Of a DNA stretch of 64,000 nucleotides, positions 56,194-64,000 are shown piece by piece. The notes beneath the pieces were generated by a model. That model worked only from the letters and a program-made list of their open reading frames with translations. It did no database searches and was not told the origin of the DNA. The DNA is taken from the NCBI GenBank assembly GCA_049325275.1, contig JBMOLU010000081.1, forward strand, positions 1 to 64,000, read 5' to 3'. The DNA is from CAIQJJ01 sp049325275. Lineage in GTDB: Bacteria > Chloroflexota > Anaerolineae > Anaerolineales > UBA4823. The first letter of the stretch is position 1; every line of letters starts with the position of its first letter. The position numbers were made by a program, and so were the translations under genes.

Positions 56194-56673
56194 TTAGTTT
56201 GAATTATTGGGGTGCTTTTTGTTGGATTTACGGCCAAAGCCAATCAGCCCGACCAATTCACTCAGGCCGGCAAGATAAGCATTCAGCTTGATGACAGGTT
56301 CGGTTAAATTGTTGCTCAGGAAGGCGCCTGTCCCTTTGAGAACGTTGATCGTCTCATTGAGTGAGAGCAAAATGGGTTTCAGCTCGTTTTGCAACAGGTT
56401 GGTCAGGCGAGCCAGTTGAACAATCAGGATCGTTAATACGAAACCAAGCAACAGCGATTCAAACGCCATAACGATGATGAAGACATCACGAATCTGCGCC
56501 GTAACTTCTCCAGGCGCAGTCAATAAAAAGATCAAGGCAGCAATCAACAATGCAACGACGACAACAGCGACAATGATGATGCCTATCTGAACCTTTTTGT
56601 TATCGGCCATCTCCGTCTCAGGCGCAGGAAGCTGAGGGGTTTCCAGGGGAGGGGAAGGAGTTTGATTAGCCAT
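56194..56673 (-). CDS. Small membrane protein of unknown function
   Basis: 159 residues. A Pro-rich cytoplasmic lead (MANQTPSPPLETPQLPAPET) is followed by two adjacent membrane segments (VQIGIIIVAVVVVALLIAAL and FIIVMAFESLLLGFVLTILI) and an amphipathic helical tail (LLQNELKPILLSLNETINVL, EPVIKLNAYLAGLSELVGLI). The pattern recalls DUF948-type envelope proteins, often found next to YtxH genes, as here. Its strong promoter (56683–56712) leaves hardly any 5' leader before ATG 56673. Confidence 0.65.
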   Translation of the reverse strand: MANQTPSPPLETPQLPAPETEMADNKKVQIGIIIVAVVVVALLIAALIFLLTAPGEVTAQIRDVFIIVMAFESLLLGFVLTILIVQLARLTNLLQNELKPILLSLNETINVLKGTGAFLSNNLTEPVIKLNAYLAGLSELVGLIGFGRKSNKKHPNNSN

Positions 56674-56682
56674 AGTGAGGTC

Positions 56683-56712
56683 ATTATACCAGTGAATGAA
56701 GGCTTCTTGCAA
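56683..56712 (-). promoter_or_regulatory. Sigma-70-type promoter for the membrane protein–YtxH operon
   Basis: On the minus strand TTGCAA (56712–56707) and TATAAT (56688–56683) are separated by 18 bp. The ATG at 56673 begins 9 bases after the -10 box, so the transcript would be leaderless or nearly so. Confidence 0.75.
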
Positions 56713-56780
56713 CCAGGCTGCAAAAGATTTGCCCGGCGGAAATGTATCTCTTTACGAACCCTCAGAGCAGCATGCCGCTG

Positions 56781-56786
56781 TATAAT
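56781..56786 (+). promoter_or_regulatory. Consensus -10 box six bases before an ATG
   Basis: TATAAT (56781–56786) is followed by six bases and then ATG 56793. With the usual 6–7 base distance to the start site, transcription would begin at the ATG itself, giving a leaderless message for the membrane protein and ligA. No -35 consensus is visible at 17 bp. Confidence 0.6.
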
Positions 56787-56792
56787 GGGTCC

Positions 56793-57200
56793 ATGCGCCT
56801 TTGGTTTAGCCGTTTTCTGATCGGCACCGTATTTCTTTTCAACGTGCAGTGCGCCGTTTCCTTCTGGTGGTCGCCCCAGCGCTATGCACCGGCTTACGAA
56901 CTGGCCGGCGAGGTAGGAAATGCAACCCTGCGCGGCTTTGCAGTGCTGTTTCTGATGTGGAATGTCCCTTACGCCATTGCGTTCTGGCACCCGGTAAAAA
57001 ATCGCCTTTCCCTGTGGGAAGCGGTGATCATGCAAGGCATCGGGGTGATCGGCGAGACCGCACTCGTATCGCTGCTCCCGGCCGGGCACGACGTGCTGCG
57101 CACCTCGCTGAATCGCTTCATCACATTCGATGGATTCGGCTTCATTTTATTGCTGATCGCAGCAGGTTGCTGCGGTTTCCCAGTGAGAAAAAGACTATGA
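56793..57200 (+). CDS. Small multi-pass membrane protein upstream of ligA
   Basis: 135 residues. Membrane segments are RLWFSRFLIGTVFLFNVQCA, LRGFAVLFLMWNVPYAIAFW, AVIMQGIGVIGETALVSLL and FDGFGFILLLIAAGCCGF, so four helices are likely. No family recognised. ATG 56793 is chosen over an ATG at 56742 because it lies six bases after a perfect -10 box and the protein begins with its first helix there. The stop overlaps the ligA start (ATGA), so ligA is coupled to it. Confidence 0.72.
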   Translation: MRLWFSRFLIGTVFLFNVQCAVSFWWSPQRYAPAYELAGEVGNATLRGFAVLFLMWNVPYAIAFWHPVKNRLSLWEAVIMQGIGVIGETALVSLLPAGHDVLRTSLNRFITFDGFGFILLLIAAGCCGFPVRKRL

Positions 57201-59248
57201 ATGCATCGCCTCTCCACACACGCTACCAACAGCTCAAAAACGAAGTCCAGCACCATAATTATCGCTATCACGTACTCGATGCCCCACTGATCAGCGATTC
57301 CGAGTACGATAGCCTGCTAGATGAGTTACGCCGCATCGAAAACGAACATCCCGACTGGATCGCGCCCGATTCCCCTACCCAACGCGCCGGGGCGCCACCG
57401 CTCGAAAGGTTTGCCAAAGTGCGCCATCCGGCGCCAATTCTGAGCCTGGCGAACGCTTTTCGGGCCAGTGACGTACGCGCCTGGTTCGAGCGCATCGTCA
57501 AGATCGACGATCGCGTCCAGGCTTCGGCGCCGGAGGGCATTGCCTTCACCGTCGAGCCGAAGATCGACGGCCTGACGGTCGTCCTGCACTACGAAAACGG
57601 CATTTTCGTTCAAGGCGCCACGCGCGGCAACGGTGAAATCGGTGAAGACATCACCGCCAACCTGCGGACGATCAAGGCGCTGCCGCTGCGGATTCCAGTA
57701 GATGAAGCTTCTTACAGGCAAAGCGGTCCCTCTCGCCTGACGGTGCGCGGCGAGGCCTTCATCGCGCTGAAAGATTTCGAGATGCTCAACCAGCGCTTGC
57801 AAGAAGCCGGCGAAAAAACCTACCTCAACCCGCGCAATACCGCGGCAGGTTCCTTGCGCCAGCTCGATTCCAACCTGACGGCCTCGCGCCCGCTGACGCT
57901 GCTGGTGTACCAAATCATCACGTGGGAAGATACCAGGGGCAGCCGGCCGATCACGCAGGTGGAAACACTCGAGGCCCTGCGCGCGCTCGGTTTTCCCGTT
58001 CCGGCATACGACGCCTGCATCGATCTCGAAACAGCCATCGCAGCCTGTGAGCGCCGCGCCGTCGAGCGTGATCGCATGGCTTACGAAATCGATGGCGCCG
58101 TGATCAAGCTCAACGATCGAAGGCTGGCCGCCGACCTGGGCTTTGTGGGCAAGGATCCACGCGGCGCGCTGGCGTTCAAGTTCCCGGCGCGCGAGGTGAC
58201 CACTCACCTGGAGGATATTCGCGTCAACGTGGGGCGCACCGGCGTGCTGACCCCTTATGCCGTGCTCGAAGCCGTGGAAATCGGCGGGGTTGTCGTGGAA
58301 CGCGCCACCCTGCACAACTTCGACTTCATCGCCGAGAAAGATATCCGCGTCGGTGACCGTGTGCTGGTCAAACGCGCCGGCGACGTCATCCCCTACGTGA
58401 TCGGCCCGGTTACAGACGCCCGCAGCGGCGACGAATGGCCCTACGTGCCGCCCGAAACCTGCCCGGCTTGCGACCAGCCCATCGAGCGCGTGGCGGGAGA
58501 AGTGGCCTGGTACTGTGTCAACGCAGCCTGCCCGGCGCAGTTGATCCGCAACGTAGAGCACTTCGTCTCGCGCGGTGCGATGGACATCGCCGGGCTGGGC
58601 ATCCGCATCGCCGAGCAATTGATCGCAGCAGGGCTGGTGAAAGACGTCGCCGACCTGTACACGCTACAAAAAGATCAGTTGCTTGCACTGGAAGGCTTTG
58701 CGGAAAAGAAGGCCGACAACCTGCTGGCAGCCATCGCTGCCTCACGCCAGCAGCCGCTGATGCGCCTGATCAACGCCCTGGGAATTCGTGGCGTGGGAGA
58801 AGCCATGGCCGCCGACCTGGCACGCGTCTACCCGAATCTGGATGCCCTGGCAGCGGCTTCGAAGGAGGCATTGCAGGCCATTGCCGGCATCGGCCCCAAT
58901 ATCGCCACGGCAGTCGTCGATTGGTTCGCCCGCCCGAGAAACCAGGAGCTGCTGGCAAAATTGCGCCAGGTCAGCCTGTGGCCGCAAGCCGAGAACCCGC
59001 AGGAAACGGCCCTGGCGCAGACGTTCAGCGGGCAGACGTTTGTCATCACCGGGACCCTGCCGACATGGTCACGCGAGCAGGCCAAGGCGTTTATCGAGTC
59101 ACATGGCGGTAAAGTAACCGATTCGGTCAGCAAAAAGACCAGCTACCTGGTCTTGGGCGAAAACCCGGGTTCGAAGCAAACCAAAGCGCAGTCACTTGGC
59201 GTTCCGGTCGTGAGCGAAGACGAACTGCGCCGGCTGGGTGGCAGTTAA
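57197..59248 (+). CDS. ligA: NAD-dependent DNA ligase LigA
   Basis: 683 residues, the family's normal size. Ia domain: YQQLKNEVQHHNYRYHVLDA with the NMN-binding Tyr residues and SDSEYDSLLDELRRIE. Adenylation domain: FTVEPKIDGLTVVLHY with AMP-accepting K122, ATRGNGEIGEDIT, AAGSLRQLDSNLTASRPL and GALAFKFPAREVTT. OB-fold, a four-Cys zinc finger (CPACDQPIERVAGEVAWYCV then CPAQLIRN), helix-hairpin-helix repeats (~510–590) and a C-terminal BRCT domain (FSGQTFVITGTLPTWSRE) complete it. It seals nicks in replication and repair. ATG 57197 overlaps the upstream stop; frame is open much further 5' but only by chance. Confidence 0.98.
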   Translation: MNASPLHTRYQQLKNEVQHHNYRYHVLDAPLISDSEYDSLLDELRRIENEHPDWIAPDSPTQRAGAPPLERFAKVRHPAPILSLANAFRASDVRAWFERIVKIDDRVQASAPEGIAFTVEPKIDGLTVVLHYENGIFVQGATRGNGEIGEDITANLRTIKALPLRIPVDEASYRQSGPSRLTVRGEAFIALKDFEMLNQRLQEAGEKTYLNPRNTAAGSLRQLDSNLTASRPLTLLVYQIITWEDTRGSRPITQVETLEALRALGFPVPAYDACIDLETAIAACERRAVERDRMAYEIDGAVIKLNDRRLAADLGFVGKDPRGALAFKFPAREVTTHLEDIRVNVGRTGVLTPYAVLEAVEIGGVVVERATLHNFDFIAEKDIRVGDRVLVKRAGDVIPYVIGPVTDARSGDEWPYVPPETCPACDQPIERVAGEVAWYCVNAACPAQLIRNVEHFVSRGAMDIAGLGIRIAEQLIAAGLVKDVADLYTLQKDQLLALEGFAEKKADNLLAAIAASRQQPLMRLINALGIRGVGEAMAADLARVYPNLDALAAASKEALQAIAGIGPNIATAVVDWFARPRNQELLAKLRQVSLWPQAENPQETALAQTFSGQTFVITGTLPTWSREQAKAFIESHGGKVTDSVSKKTSYLVLGENPGSKQTKAQSLGVPVVSEDELRRLGGS

Positions 59249-59250
59249 CG

Positions 59251-59310
59251 ACGGCGGCAAACCACCGGTGACGGTGGCAAACCGCCGGTGGCGACGGCAA
59301 ACCGCCGGTG
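59251..59310. repeat. Three tandem 20-bp repeats behind ligA
   Basis: Units 59251–59270, 59271–59290 and 59291–59310 follow ACGGYGGCAAACCRCCGGTG with one to three differences, and a fourth partial unit follows. Each holds a small GGC/GCC hairpin. No spacers of unique sequence, so this is not a CRISPR array. Confidence 0.85.
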
Positions 59311-59324
59311 AGGACGGCTCGCCG

Positions 59325-59353
59325 TTGACAGTTTCTATCCCCTGGACTAAACT
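59325..59353 (+). promoter_or_regulatory. Sigma-70-type promoter for the alpha-oxoamine synthase gene
   Basis: TTGACA (59325–59330) and TAAACT (59348–59353) are exactly 17 bp apart, ~68 bp before ATG 59422. Confidence 0.75.
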
Positions 59354-59370
59354 AGCCAGCATCAATAGCC

Positions 59371-59397
59371 GGTGATCGCCAGGTTGTGGCGATCGCC
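59371..59397 (+). promoter_or_regulatory. Leader hairpin in the 5' untranslated region
   Basis: GGTGATCGCC (59371–59380) and GGCGATCGCC (59388–59397) form a 10-bp stem with one G·U pair around a 7-base loop. It lies between the promoter and the ribosome site (AGGAG, 59410–59414) and could affect translation or be an operator. Confidence 0.5.
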
Positions 59398-59421
59398 TGA
59401 TTTCTCGTCAGGAGTGTACCC

Positions 59422-60630
59422 ATGGACTTTGCAACTGTAGATGACAACATCAAACGCCGTATCATGGCGATGAACGATCGCATATCGGGCTTGAAAGAAG
59501 AAAACCTATATTTTTACAACCAACCAGTTACCGAGTTGCGCGGCGGGGCGCGTGTACTGGTCAACGGCCGCGAGATGGGCATGTACGCATCTTACAGTTA
59601 CCTGGGTCTGGTGGGGCACCCTCGCATCAACGCCGCAGCCAAAGAAGCGGTCGACCGCTACGGCACCGGCACCCACGGTGTACGCACGTTAGCCGGCACG
59701 CTCGACCTGCACAACGAACTCGAAGAGACGATTGCCAATTTCAAAGGGACCGAAGCGGCCGTCACCTATACTTCTGGCTACGTCACCAACCTGACCGTTG
59801 TCTCTACCCTGGTCGGGCGTGAAGATTACGTCATTTCGGATAAGCTCAACCACGCCAGCATCGTAGACGGATGCCTGATGTCCGGCGCAAAGTTTCTGCG
59901 TTTCAATCACAACGACATGGCTGCACTCGAGAATCGCCTCCAACAGTGCCCGGCAGACTCGGCCAAGCTCGTGGTCGCCGATTCTGTCTTCAGCATGGAC
60001 GGCGACATCATCGATTTTCCGCGCACCGTCGAGTTATGCCGAAAGTACAACGCCTGGTTGATGATCGACGAGGCGCACTCCATCGGCGTACTGGGCAAGA
60101 CCGGGCGCGGCATCGAAGAGCACTTCGACATGCCCGGCACGATCGACATCAAAATGGGCACCCTCAGCAAGACGATCCCCTCGGTGGGCGGCTACGTTGC
60201 CGGGAAGAAAGAATTGATCAGCCTGCTGCGCCATGCCAGCCGGGCCTACATCTTCTCAGCCGCCCTGCCGCCCGCCCAGGCAGCCGCAGCAAAGGCTGCT
60301 TTCGAAGTCATCCTGGACGAACCCTGGCGGGTGGAAAAGCTGCGCGCCAACGGCGAACAATTCATCAAAGGGCTGAAAAACTGCGGCTTCAACACCTTGC
60401 ATACCGAAACCGCCATCGTTCCCGTTATCGCCGGGACCGACGAAGCCGCATTTGCCATGACACGTTACTGCCAGCAGCGCGACGACTTCGTCCTGCCGGT
60501 CGTCTCTCCTGCTGTGCCGGTGGGCCTCGCCCGCCTGCGCGCCACCGTTACCGCCGCGCATGAACCGGAAGAAATCACCCGCGCCATCGAAACAATCCGG
60601 GCAGCCGGGAAAGAAATCGGCGTGATTTGA
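59422..60630 (+). CDS. Alpha-oxoamine synthase-family PLP enzyme (KBL/BioF/SPT type)
   Basis: 402 residues, normal for the family. MYASYSYLGLVGHPRINAAA, YGTGTHGVRTLAGTLDLHNE, DKLNHASIVDGCLMSGAKF, VADSVFSMDGDIIDFPRTVE, LMIDEAHSIGVLGKTGRGIE (PLP-binding Asp and His) and GTLSKTIPSVGGYVAGK with Schiff-base K250. These match 2-amino-3-ketobutyrate CoA ligase, 8-amino-7-oxononanoate synthase and serine palmitoyltransferase. They condense an amino acid with an acyl-CoA. No threonine dehydrogenase or biotin gene is nearby, so a sphingolipid-type role is as likely as the other two. AGGAG seven bases before the ATG. Confidence 0.9.
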   Translation: MDFATVDDNIKRRIMAMNDRISGLKEENLYFYNQPVTELRGGARVLVNGREMGMYASYSYLGLVGHPRINAAAKEAVDRYGTGTHGVRTLAGTLDLHNELEETIANFKGTEAAVTYTSGYVTNLTVVSTLVGREDYVISDKLNHASIVDGCLMSGAKFLRFNHNDMAALENRLQQCPADSAKLVVADSVFSMDGDIIDFPRTVELCRKYNAWLMIDEAHSIGVLGKTGRGIEEHFDMPGTIDIKMGTLSKTIPSVGGYVAGKKELISLLRHASRAYIFSAALPPAQAAAAKAAFEVILDEPWRVEKLRANGEQFIKGLKNCGFNTLHTETAIVPVIAGTDEAAFAMTRYCQQRDDFVLPVVSPAVPVGLARLRATVTAAHEPEEITRAIETIRAAGKEIGVI

Positions 60631-60650
60631 TGCGTGTTTGTATCGTTTCA

Positions 60651-60682
60651 AGGCTTCCGAAGCCTGGAGGCTCCGGAAGCCT
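60651..60682 (+). terminator. Long hairpin after the oxoamine synthase gene
   Basis: AGGCTTCCG (60651–60659) pairs with CGGAAGCCT (60674–60682), and AGCCT (60661–60665) with AGGCT (60668–60672), one mismatch between the two stems and a 2-base loop. No T run follows, so the terminator call is tentative. It stands between the stop at 60630 and the next ATG at 60699. Confidence 0.4.
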
Positions 60683-60698
60683 GTTCGGTTAACCTCTT

Positions 60699-61892
60699 AT
60701 GGCTACCGCTTCCATTTTTCTCAAACCCGGCCGTGAAAAATCGCTGCTTCGGCGCCATCCGTGGGTCTTTTCGGGCGCGGTGGGTAATATGCAGGGCAAC
60801 GCAGGCGCAGGCGAAACCGTGGCTATACGCAAGTCGAGCGGCGAATTCCTGGCGTGGGCAGCTTATTCCCCCCACTCCCAGATTACGGCCCGCGTCTGGT
60901 CGTGGATCGAGACGGATGCCATCGACCCGGCGTTCTTCCATCACCGCATGCAGTCAGCCATCGAGGCCCGTACGGCCTTCTCCAACACCCGGCAAAGTGC
61001 GCTGCGCCTCTGCCACGCCGAATCTGACGGCATCCCCGGTTTCATACTCGATCGCTATGCCGATACGCTGGTAGCGCAAGTGCTCACCGCCGGGGCCGAG
61101 CGCTGGCGCGAGACGCTGGCCGACGCCGCCATGGATTTGACCGGCGCAGCACGGCTCTTCGAACGTTCGGATGTGGATGTACGCGAACTGGAAGGCTTAA
61201 ACCAGCGAACAGGCACCCTGCGAGGCAACGCCCCCCCGGCCGAGATTCTGATCCAGGACGGCAACCTGCGCTTTGCCATCGATGTGTACGGAGGCCATAA
61301 AACCGGTTACTATCTCGACCAGCGCTTCAACCGCCGTTGCGTGGCCACCTATGCCACCGGACGTGAGATGCTGGACTGTTTTTGCTACGATGGGGGCTTC
61401 TCAGCCTTCGCCCTGGCGGCGGGAGCCGCTTCCATAACCGCGATCGACGCATCTGGAGATGCCTTGCACAGGGCGCACACCAACTTGGTACGCAATGACC
61501 TGCCGCTCGAGCGGGTCCATTTTCAGGAAGGCGACGTATTCCAGCTTCTGCGCAAGTTCCGCGACAGCCGGCGCAGCTTCGACCTGATCGTACTCGATCC
61601 ACCCAAGTTTGCGCAGACCGCCTCGCAGGCCGAACGCGCCGCACGCGGCTACAAAGACATCAACCTGCTGGCCTTTAAGTTGCTGCGCCCCGGCGGGATT
61701 CTGGTGACCTTTTCCTGCTCGGGCGGCATCAACAGCGAGTTGTTTCAAAAAATCGTCGCCGGCGCGGCACTGGACGCTGGGGCCGACGCGCAGATCCTGG
61801 AATACCTGCACCAGGCGCCCGATCATCCGGTGTCTCTGCACTTCCCGGAGGGTGCCTATTTAAAAGGGTTGGTAATACACAAAACAGGCTGA
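60699..61892 (+). CDS. RlmI-type class I SAM-dependent 23S rRNA (cytosine-5) methyltransferase
   Basis: 397 residues, the size of RlmI. An N-terminal PUA-like domain (FLKPGREKSLLRRHPWVFSG, AVGNMQGN…GETVAIRKSSGEFLAWA) is followed by GFILDRYADTLVAQVLTAGA, then the catalytic domain: KTGYYLDQRFNRR, MLDCFCYDGGFSAFALAAGA (SAM loop), ITAIDASGDALHRAHTNL, FDLIVLDPPKFAQT (motif IV DPPK) and LVTFSCSGGINSELF (motif VI with the catalytic Cys). Family members methylate C1962 of 23S rRNA; the exact position here is unproven. It is independent of its neighbours. Confidence 0.92.
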   Translation: MATASIFLKPGREKSLLRRHPWVFSGAVGNMQGNAGAGETVAIRKSSGEFLAWAAYSPHSQITARVWSWIETDAIDPAFFHHRMQSAIEARTAFSNTRQSALRLCHAESDGIPGFILDRYADTLVAQVLTAGAERWRETLADAAMDLTGAARLFERSDVDVRELEGLNQRTGTLRGNAPPAEILIQDGNLRFAIDVYGGHKTGYYLDQRFNRRCVATYATGREMLDCFCYDGGFSAFALAAGAASITAIDASGDALHRAHTNLVRNDLPLERVHFQEGDVFQLLRKFRDSRRSFDLIVLDPPKFAQTASQAERAARGYKDINLLAFKLLRPGGILVTFSCSGGINSELFQKIVAGAALDAGADAQILEYLHQAPDHPVSLHFPEGAYLKGLVIHKTG

Positions 61893-61898
61893 TGCAGC

Positions 61899-63479
61899 CT
61901 ACGGCAGGCCCACGACCTGCACAGCCTGCGGCATTTCAACGCTAAAGTCAAAACGAACAGTGCGTTTTTCCTTCGAGGCGAGGGTCAACTCCCAGTTCAG
62001 CAGATTCAAAGCCGTCTGCTCGGCAGGTTTCGGGTCGGCCGATTCGAGCTTGATCTTGATGTCTTCGTGACGGGACACGGGCAGTTGGTCGTGCAGGGTA
62101 AGCTCGATCGGCCCGGAGAGCAAGTTTTGCAAGGTGATCTCGTAGCTATAAGCCATGCGTCGCTTGCCGCCGATCAGGTTCTTGCCCACGTCACGGCGCT
62201 TCAACTCACGTTCGGTCTTGACGCGATCGTCAACGCCCAAGTAAAGTTCGATTTCACCCTGTGGGGGTGTAAGCTCAAGCGTCGTCGTGCCAATAAACGC
62301 CTCACCGGCAAACAAGTTGGCCGCACCCGGCAGCAGCAGGTAGTCGCTTTCGTTGACCACCCTGGCACGCCGGTAAGCCGCCTCGACCAGCTTGGGGGCG
62401 CTGACATAGTCGAGATCCGGTTGGAGGGAGAACTGCGCCGCCGTGACTTTGTGCGGTTCGCCGTCTCCTGGGATAGTGACCGTGCCGGGAACGTGATAGG
62501 TGACCGCCGCACCGGATGAGTCGACGCGTGCCGTGACGACTTCGGCAGGCATAGGCGCAGGAGCGGCAGCCATCACGACATCGGCTTCAGCAGACAAGAC
62601 CGCCCGCTCTGAAACAGCCCGCCGCTTGGCCATTTGGGACTGCGGCACCTCGATCAGGTGCGGTTGGACGTACCAGGGGTCGAGCTCTGGCACCTTCCCG
62701 GCCAGGGCCGGGCGGGCCGTCGAAAGGGACAAGGCCACACCGTCCCAGGTTTCAGCGGTGCACTGTGTGACCTGGGCCAGGTAGCCCACTTCCAACACGG
62801 GTTCTTTGCCGTCCTCCCAGAGACGCAAATCATAGAGCGGCTTCCAGCCACATCCCATGGTGACGTAGGTCAATTCAAACGCCAGATCGCCGGCCTGCAA
62901 CACCTCGATTTCCACCAACGCGGACAGCCGCTGGCGCTGGCGGGCGGCGCCGAGCTGTTTGAGATCGTTGGCGATTTTCTGCGAGCGGCGCTCCAGGCGG
63001 CGTTTTTCGATGGAGCGCTTTTGCAGCTCGCTATCCAACGCTTCGATGCGGGTGCGCAGACCGTCGACCATCGAAAGGTGCGCATCCAGGCTGAGTTTGC
63101 CGTTTGCCAAGGCCCTGGCGAAAACCTTGCTGTTGGCGCCCAGCGCATCGAGCACGCTGCGCTGCTGTTGGATCGTTTCCATACGCGCGGCCAGGCTTTC
63201 GGCTTCATCTTGCAAAGCCTCGAGTTGCTCCTCGAGGTGGCGCACCTGCTCGGCCGGCGTTTCGGCGTAGTAAGCCGTGCGGGCCTGTACGCCCAGCAGC
63301 CTGGCCCGGGCCGTGCCCTGGGCGCTGGCGCGTAACGAATTGGCGTCAAGCTGGGTGGGTAATTCGGCAATTTCGATGGTGTGGTTACCCGGCTCAAGCG
63401 AGAGTGCCCCGGACCGGGTCAAGCGCGCTCGATCGGGATAGATGGTCACGGATTTAAGAACGGTTTCAAGAGAGAACAT
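61899..63479 (-). CDS. Mucoidy-inhibitor MuiA-family protein (DUF4139/DUF4140)
   Basis: 526 residues. GGAG seven bases before ATG 63479 sets the start. The N-terminal DUF4140-like domain begins SLETVLKSVTIYPDRARLTR with TIEIAELPTQLDANSLRAS; a long coiled coil (~95–190, LEEQLEALQDEAESLAARME) follows; the DUF4139-like beta-rich domain starts at FELTYVTMGCGWKPLYDLRL with TQCTAETWDGVALSLSTARP. The end RTVRFDFSVEMPQAVQVVGLP is typical. No signal peptide. The family name comes from a mucoidy phenotype; the biochemical role is unknown. Convergent with the RlmI-type gene, 6 bp between stops. Confidence 0.9.
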   Translation of the reverse strand: MFSLETVLKSVTIYPDRARLTRSGALSLEPGNHTIEIAELPTQLDANSLRASAQGTARARLLGVQARTAYYAETPAEQVRHLEEQLEALQDEAESLAARMETIQQQRSVLDALGANSKVFARALANGKLSLDAHLSMVDGLRTRIEALDSELQKRSIEKRRLERRSQKIANDLKQLGAARQRQRLSALVEIEVLQAGDLAFELTYVTMGCGWKPLYDLRLWEDGKEPVLEVGYLAQVTQCTAETWDGVALSLSTARPALAGKVPELDPWYVQPHLIEVPQSQMAKRRAVSERAVLSAEADVVMAAAPAPMPAEVVTARVDSSGAAVTYHVPGTVTIPGDGEPHKVTAAQFSLQPDLDYVSAPKLVEAAYRRARVVNESDYLLLPGAANLFAGEAFIGTTTLELTPPQGEIELYLGVDDRVKTERELKRRDVGKNLIGGKRRMAYSYEITLQNLLSGPIELTLHDQLPVSRHEDIKIKLESADPKPAEQTALNLLNWELTLASKEKRTVRFDFSVEMPQAVQVVGLP

Positions 63480-63528
63480 GGGCATCTCCATGAGAATATT
63501 CGAAGAAGGCGAAAAAGAAGCGTAGCGG

Positions 63529-64000
63529 TTACCCACCCGCGTCCCCGGCCTCCAGTTTTTCCATTTCCTCGACAAACTTCGGCCGCACCCAGTTTTCCTG
63601 GTCGCGCGTGGCGTACTGGCGGTAGGTACACTCGATGATCATGATCAGCCACAGGTACACATTGTAAAGCGAGCGGCGCGTTCGAGCAGTGGGTGTGCCC
63701 AGCAGATCGAGGCCATAACCGTCGAGCAAGGCCGGGTTTACGCCAAAGGCACCGAAGTTGACCTCCATCAGCGGATCGCCCCACAAGGCACGCTCGCAAT
63801 CCAGGATGCCGGTAATGCGTTTGGTGCCGGGATCGATGAAGATATTGCCATCCCATAAATCCCAGTGCACGAGCGCCGGCGTGACGATCTCATCCAGGCT
63901 AACGTAGTGCTTCGTGAGCCGGGCATAGGTGTCATCGTAGGGCAAGGGAAGTTCGACACCAGCCTCGCGGCCGTCTGCAAGAACGTGGCGCAGCATCGTA
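63529..64000 (-). CDS. Aminoglycoside/choline-kinase-like phosphotransferase, 5' part outside the window
   Basis: The visible 155 residues hold LVHWDLWDGNIFIDPGTKRI (catalytic HxD…N loop) and GILDCERALWGDPLMEVNFG (the Mg-binding 'D-x-E-x…GDP' motif), which are the C-terminal half of the APH/kinase-like fold. The C terminus ends in a negatively charged helix (VRPKFVEEMEKLEAGDAGG). The frame is open to the window edge, so the N-lobe lies beyond base 64000. Substrate unknown: an antibiotic, a small sugar or an amino alcohol. It lies 49 bp upstream of the MuiA-family gene on the same strand and could be co-transcribed with it. Confidence 0.85.
   Translation of the reverse strand, partial: TMLRHVLADGREAGVELPLPYDDTYARLTKHYVSLDEIVTPALVHWDLWDGNIFIDPGTKRITGILDCERALWGDPLMEVNFGAFGVNPALLDGYGLDLLGTPTARTRRSLYNVYLWLIMIIECTYRQYATRDQENWVRPKFVEEMEKLEAGDAGG

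Noticed and set aside
57326..58618. 430-codon minus-strand frame opposite ligA
   Set aside because: Shadow of ligA; no homology or ribosome site.
59251..59310. CRISPR array
   Set aside because: Repeats are directly adjacent without unique spacers and no cas genes are present; the PD-(D/E)XK protein resembles Cas4 but sits with recombination helicases.

Overview
The window looks like a chromosomal segment of a member of the Chloroflexota, probably of the Anaerolineae/Caldilineae kind. This is inferred from content: several NarL-type PAS/GAF regulators, a BTAD–ATPase activator and a STAND ATPase, a very large cyclic-glucan-synthase-type protein, an LVIVD-repeat secreted protein ending in a short IFLPLV-type tail, and lipoproteins with Thr/Pro linkers. 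No rRNA, tRNA, CRISPR array or complete transposon was found.

The most striking locus is at 2.5–6.2 kb. A small ECF-type sigma factor (2547–3155) is followed after 4 bp by a 1016-residue protein (3160–6210) that joins the catalytic cores of the RNA polymerase beta and beta-prime subunits in one chain. It keeps the beta ETPEG motif, the two active-site lysines, the beta-prime clamp helices, the NRAP motif, NADFDGD and a bridge helix. It lacks the beta flap, the beta-prime N-terminal zinc region and a canonical trigger loop. The pair is flanked by gene debris: a frameshifted response regulator, an acetyltransferase remnant, a 22-codon stub, an oxidoreductase scrap and a PKD-domain scrap.

Region by region. 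0–2.5 kb: remnants, a small methyltransferase and a C45/Ntn-type lipoprotein hydrolase. 2.5–7 kb: sigma plus single-chain RNA polymerase, then decayed DNA. 7–20.5 kb: a signalling and stress island with a NarL-type two-component pair, orphan receivers, a broken CsbD-like gene, a GlsB/YeaQ-type membrane protein, FtsH, membrane-anchored coiled-coil proteins, a band-7 protein, a B12-binding radical SAM protein, an LSDAT/SLOG protein, tiny Lys-rich peptides and a DnaK-derived mini-ORF. Three copies of an ~80-bp hairpin element lie in front of genes here. 20.5–30.6 kb (minus): one operon of FmdB-type zinc ribbon, unknown, double UspA and a 2839-residue cyclic beta-glucan synthase, divergent from a BTAD–ATPase activator (30.7–33.2 kb). 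33.4–38 kb: TetR with a clear operator, a Kelch stub, a lipoprotein alpha/beta hydrolase and an LVIVD propeller protein. 38–44.5 kb: a beta-glucan saccharification cluster (GH3, a GH-A-clan enzyme with CBM-like modules, CBM2-CBM2-GH16).

44.5–55.8 kb (minus): a tightly packed six-gene operon, HypE, AddB-like helicase, UvrD-type helicase, stand-alone PD-(D/E)XK nuclease, RecJ and a STAND ATPase. It resembles an AddAB recombination machine with its nuclease as a separate subunit, and is bracketed by terminator hairpins. 55.8–64 kb: YtxH-like and membrane proteins, NAD-dependent DNA ligase, an alpha-oxoamine synthase, an RlmI-type methyltransferase, a MuiA-family protein and a truncated phosphotransferase. 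By eye the part right of ~36 kb is more GC-rich than the left part; this was not computed.
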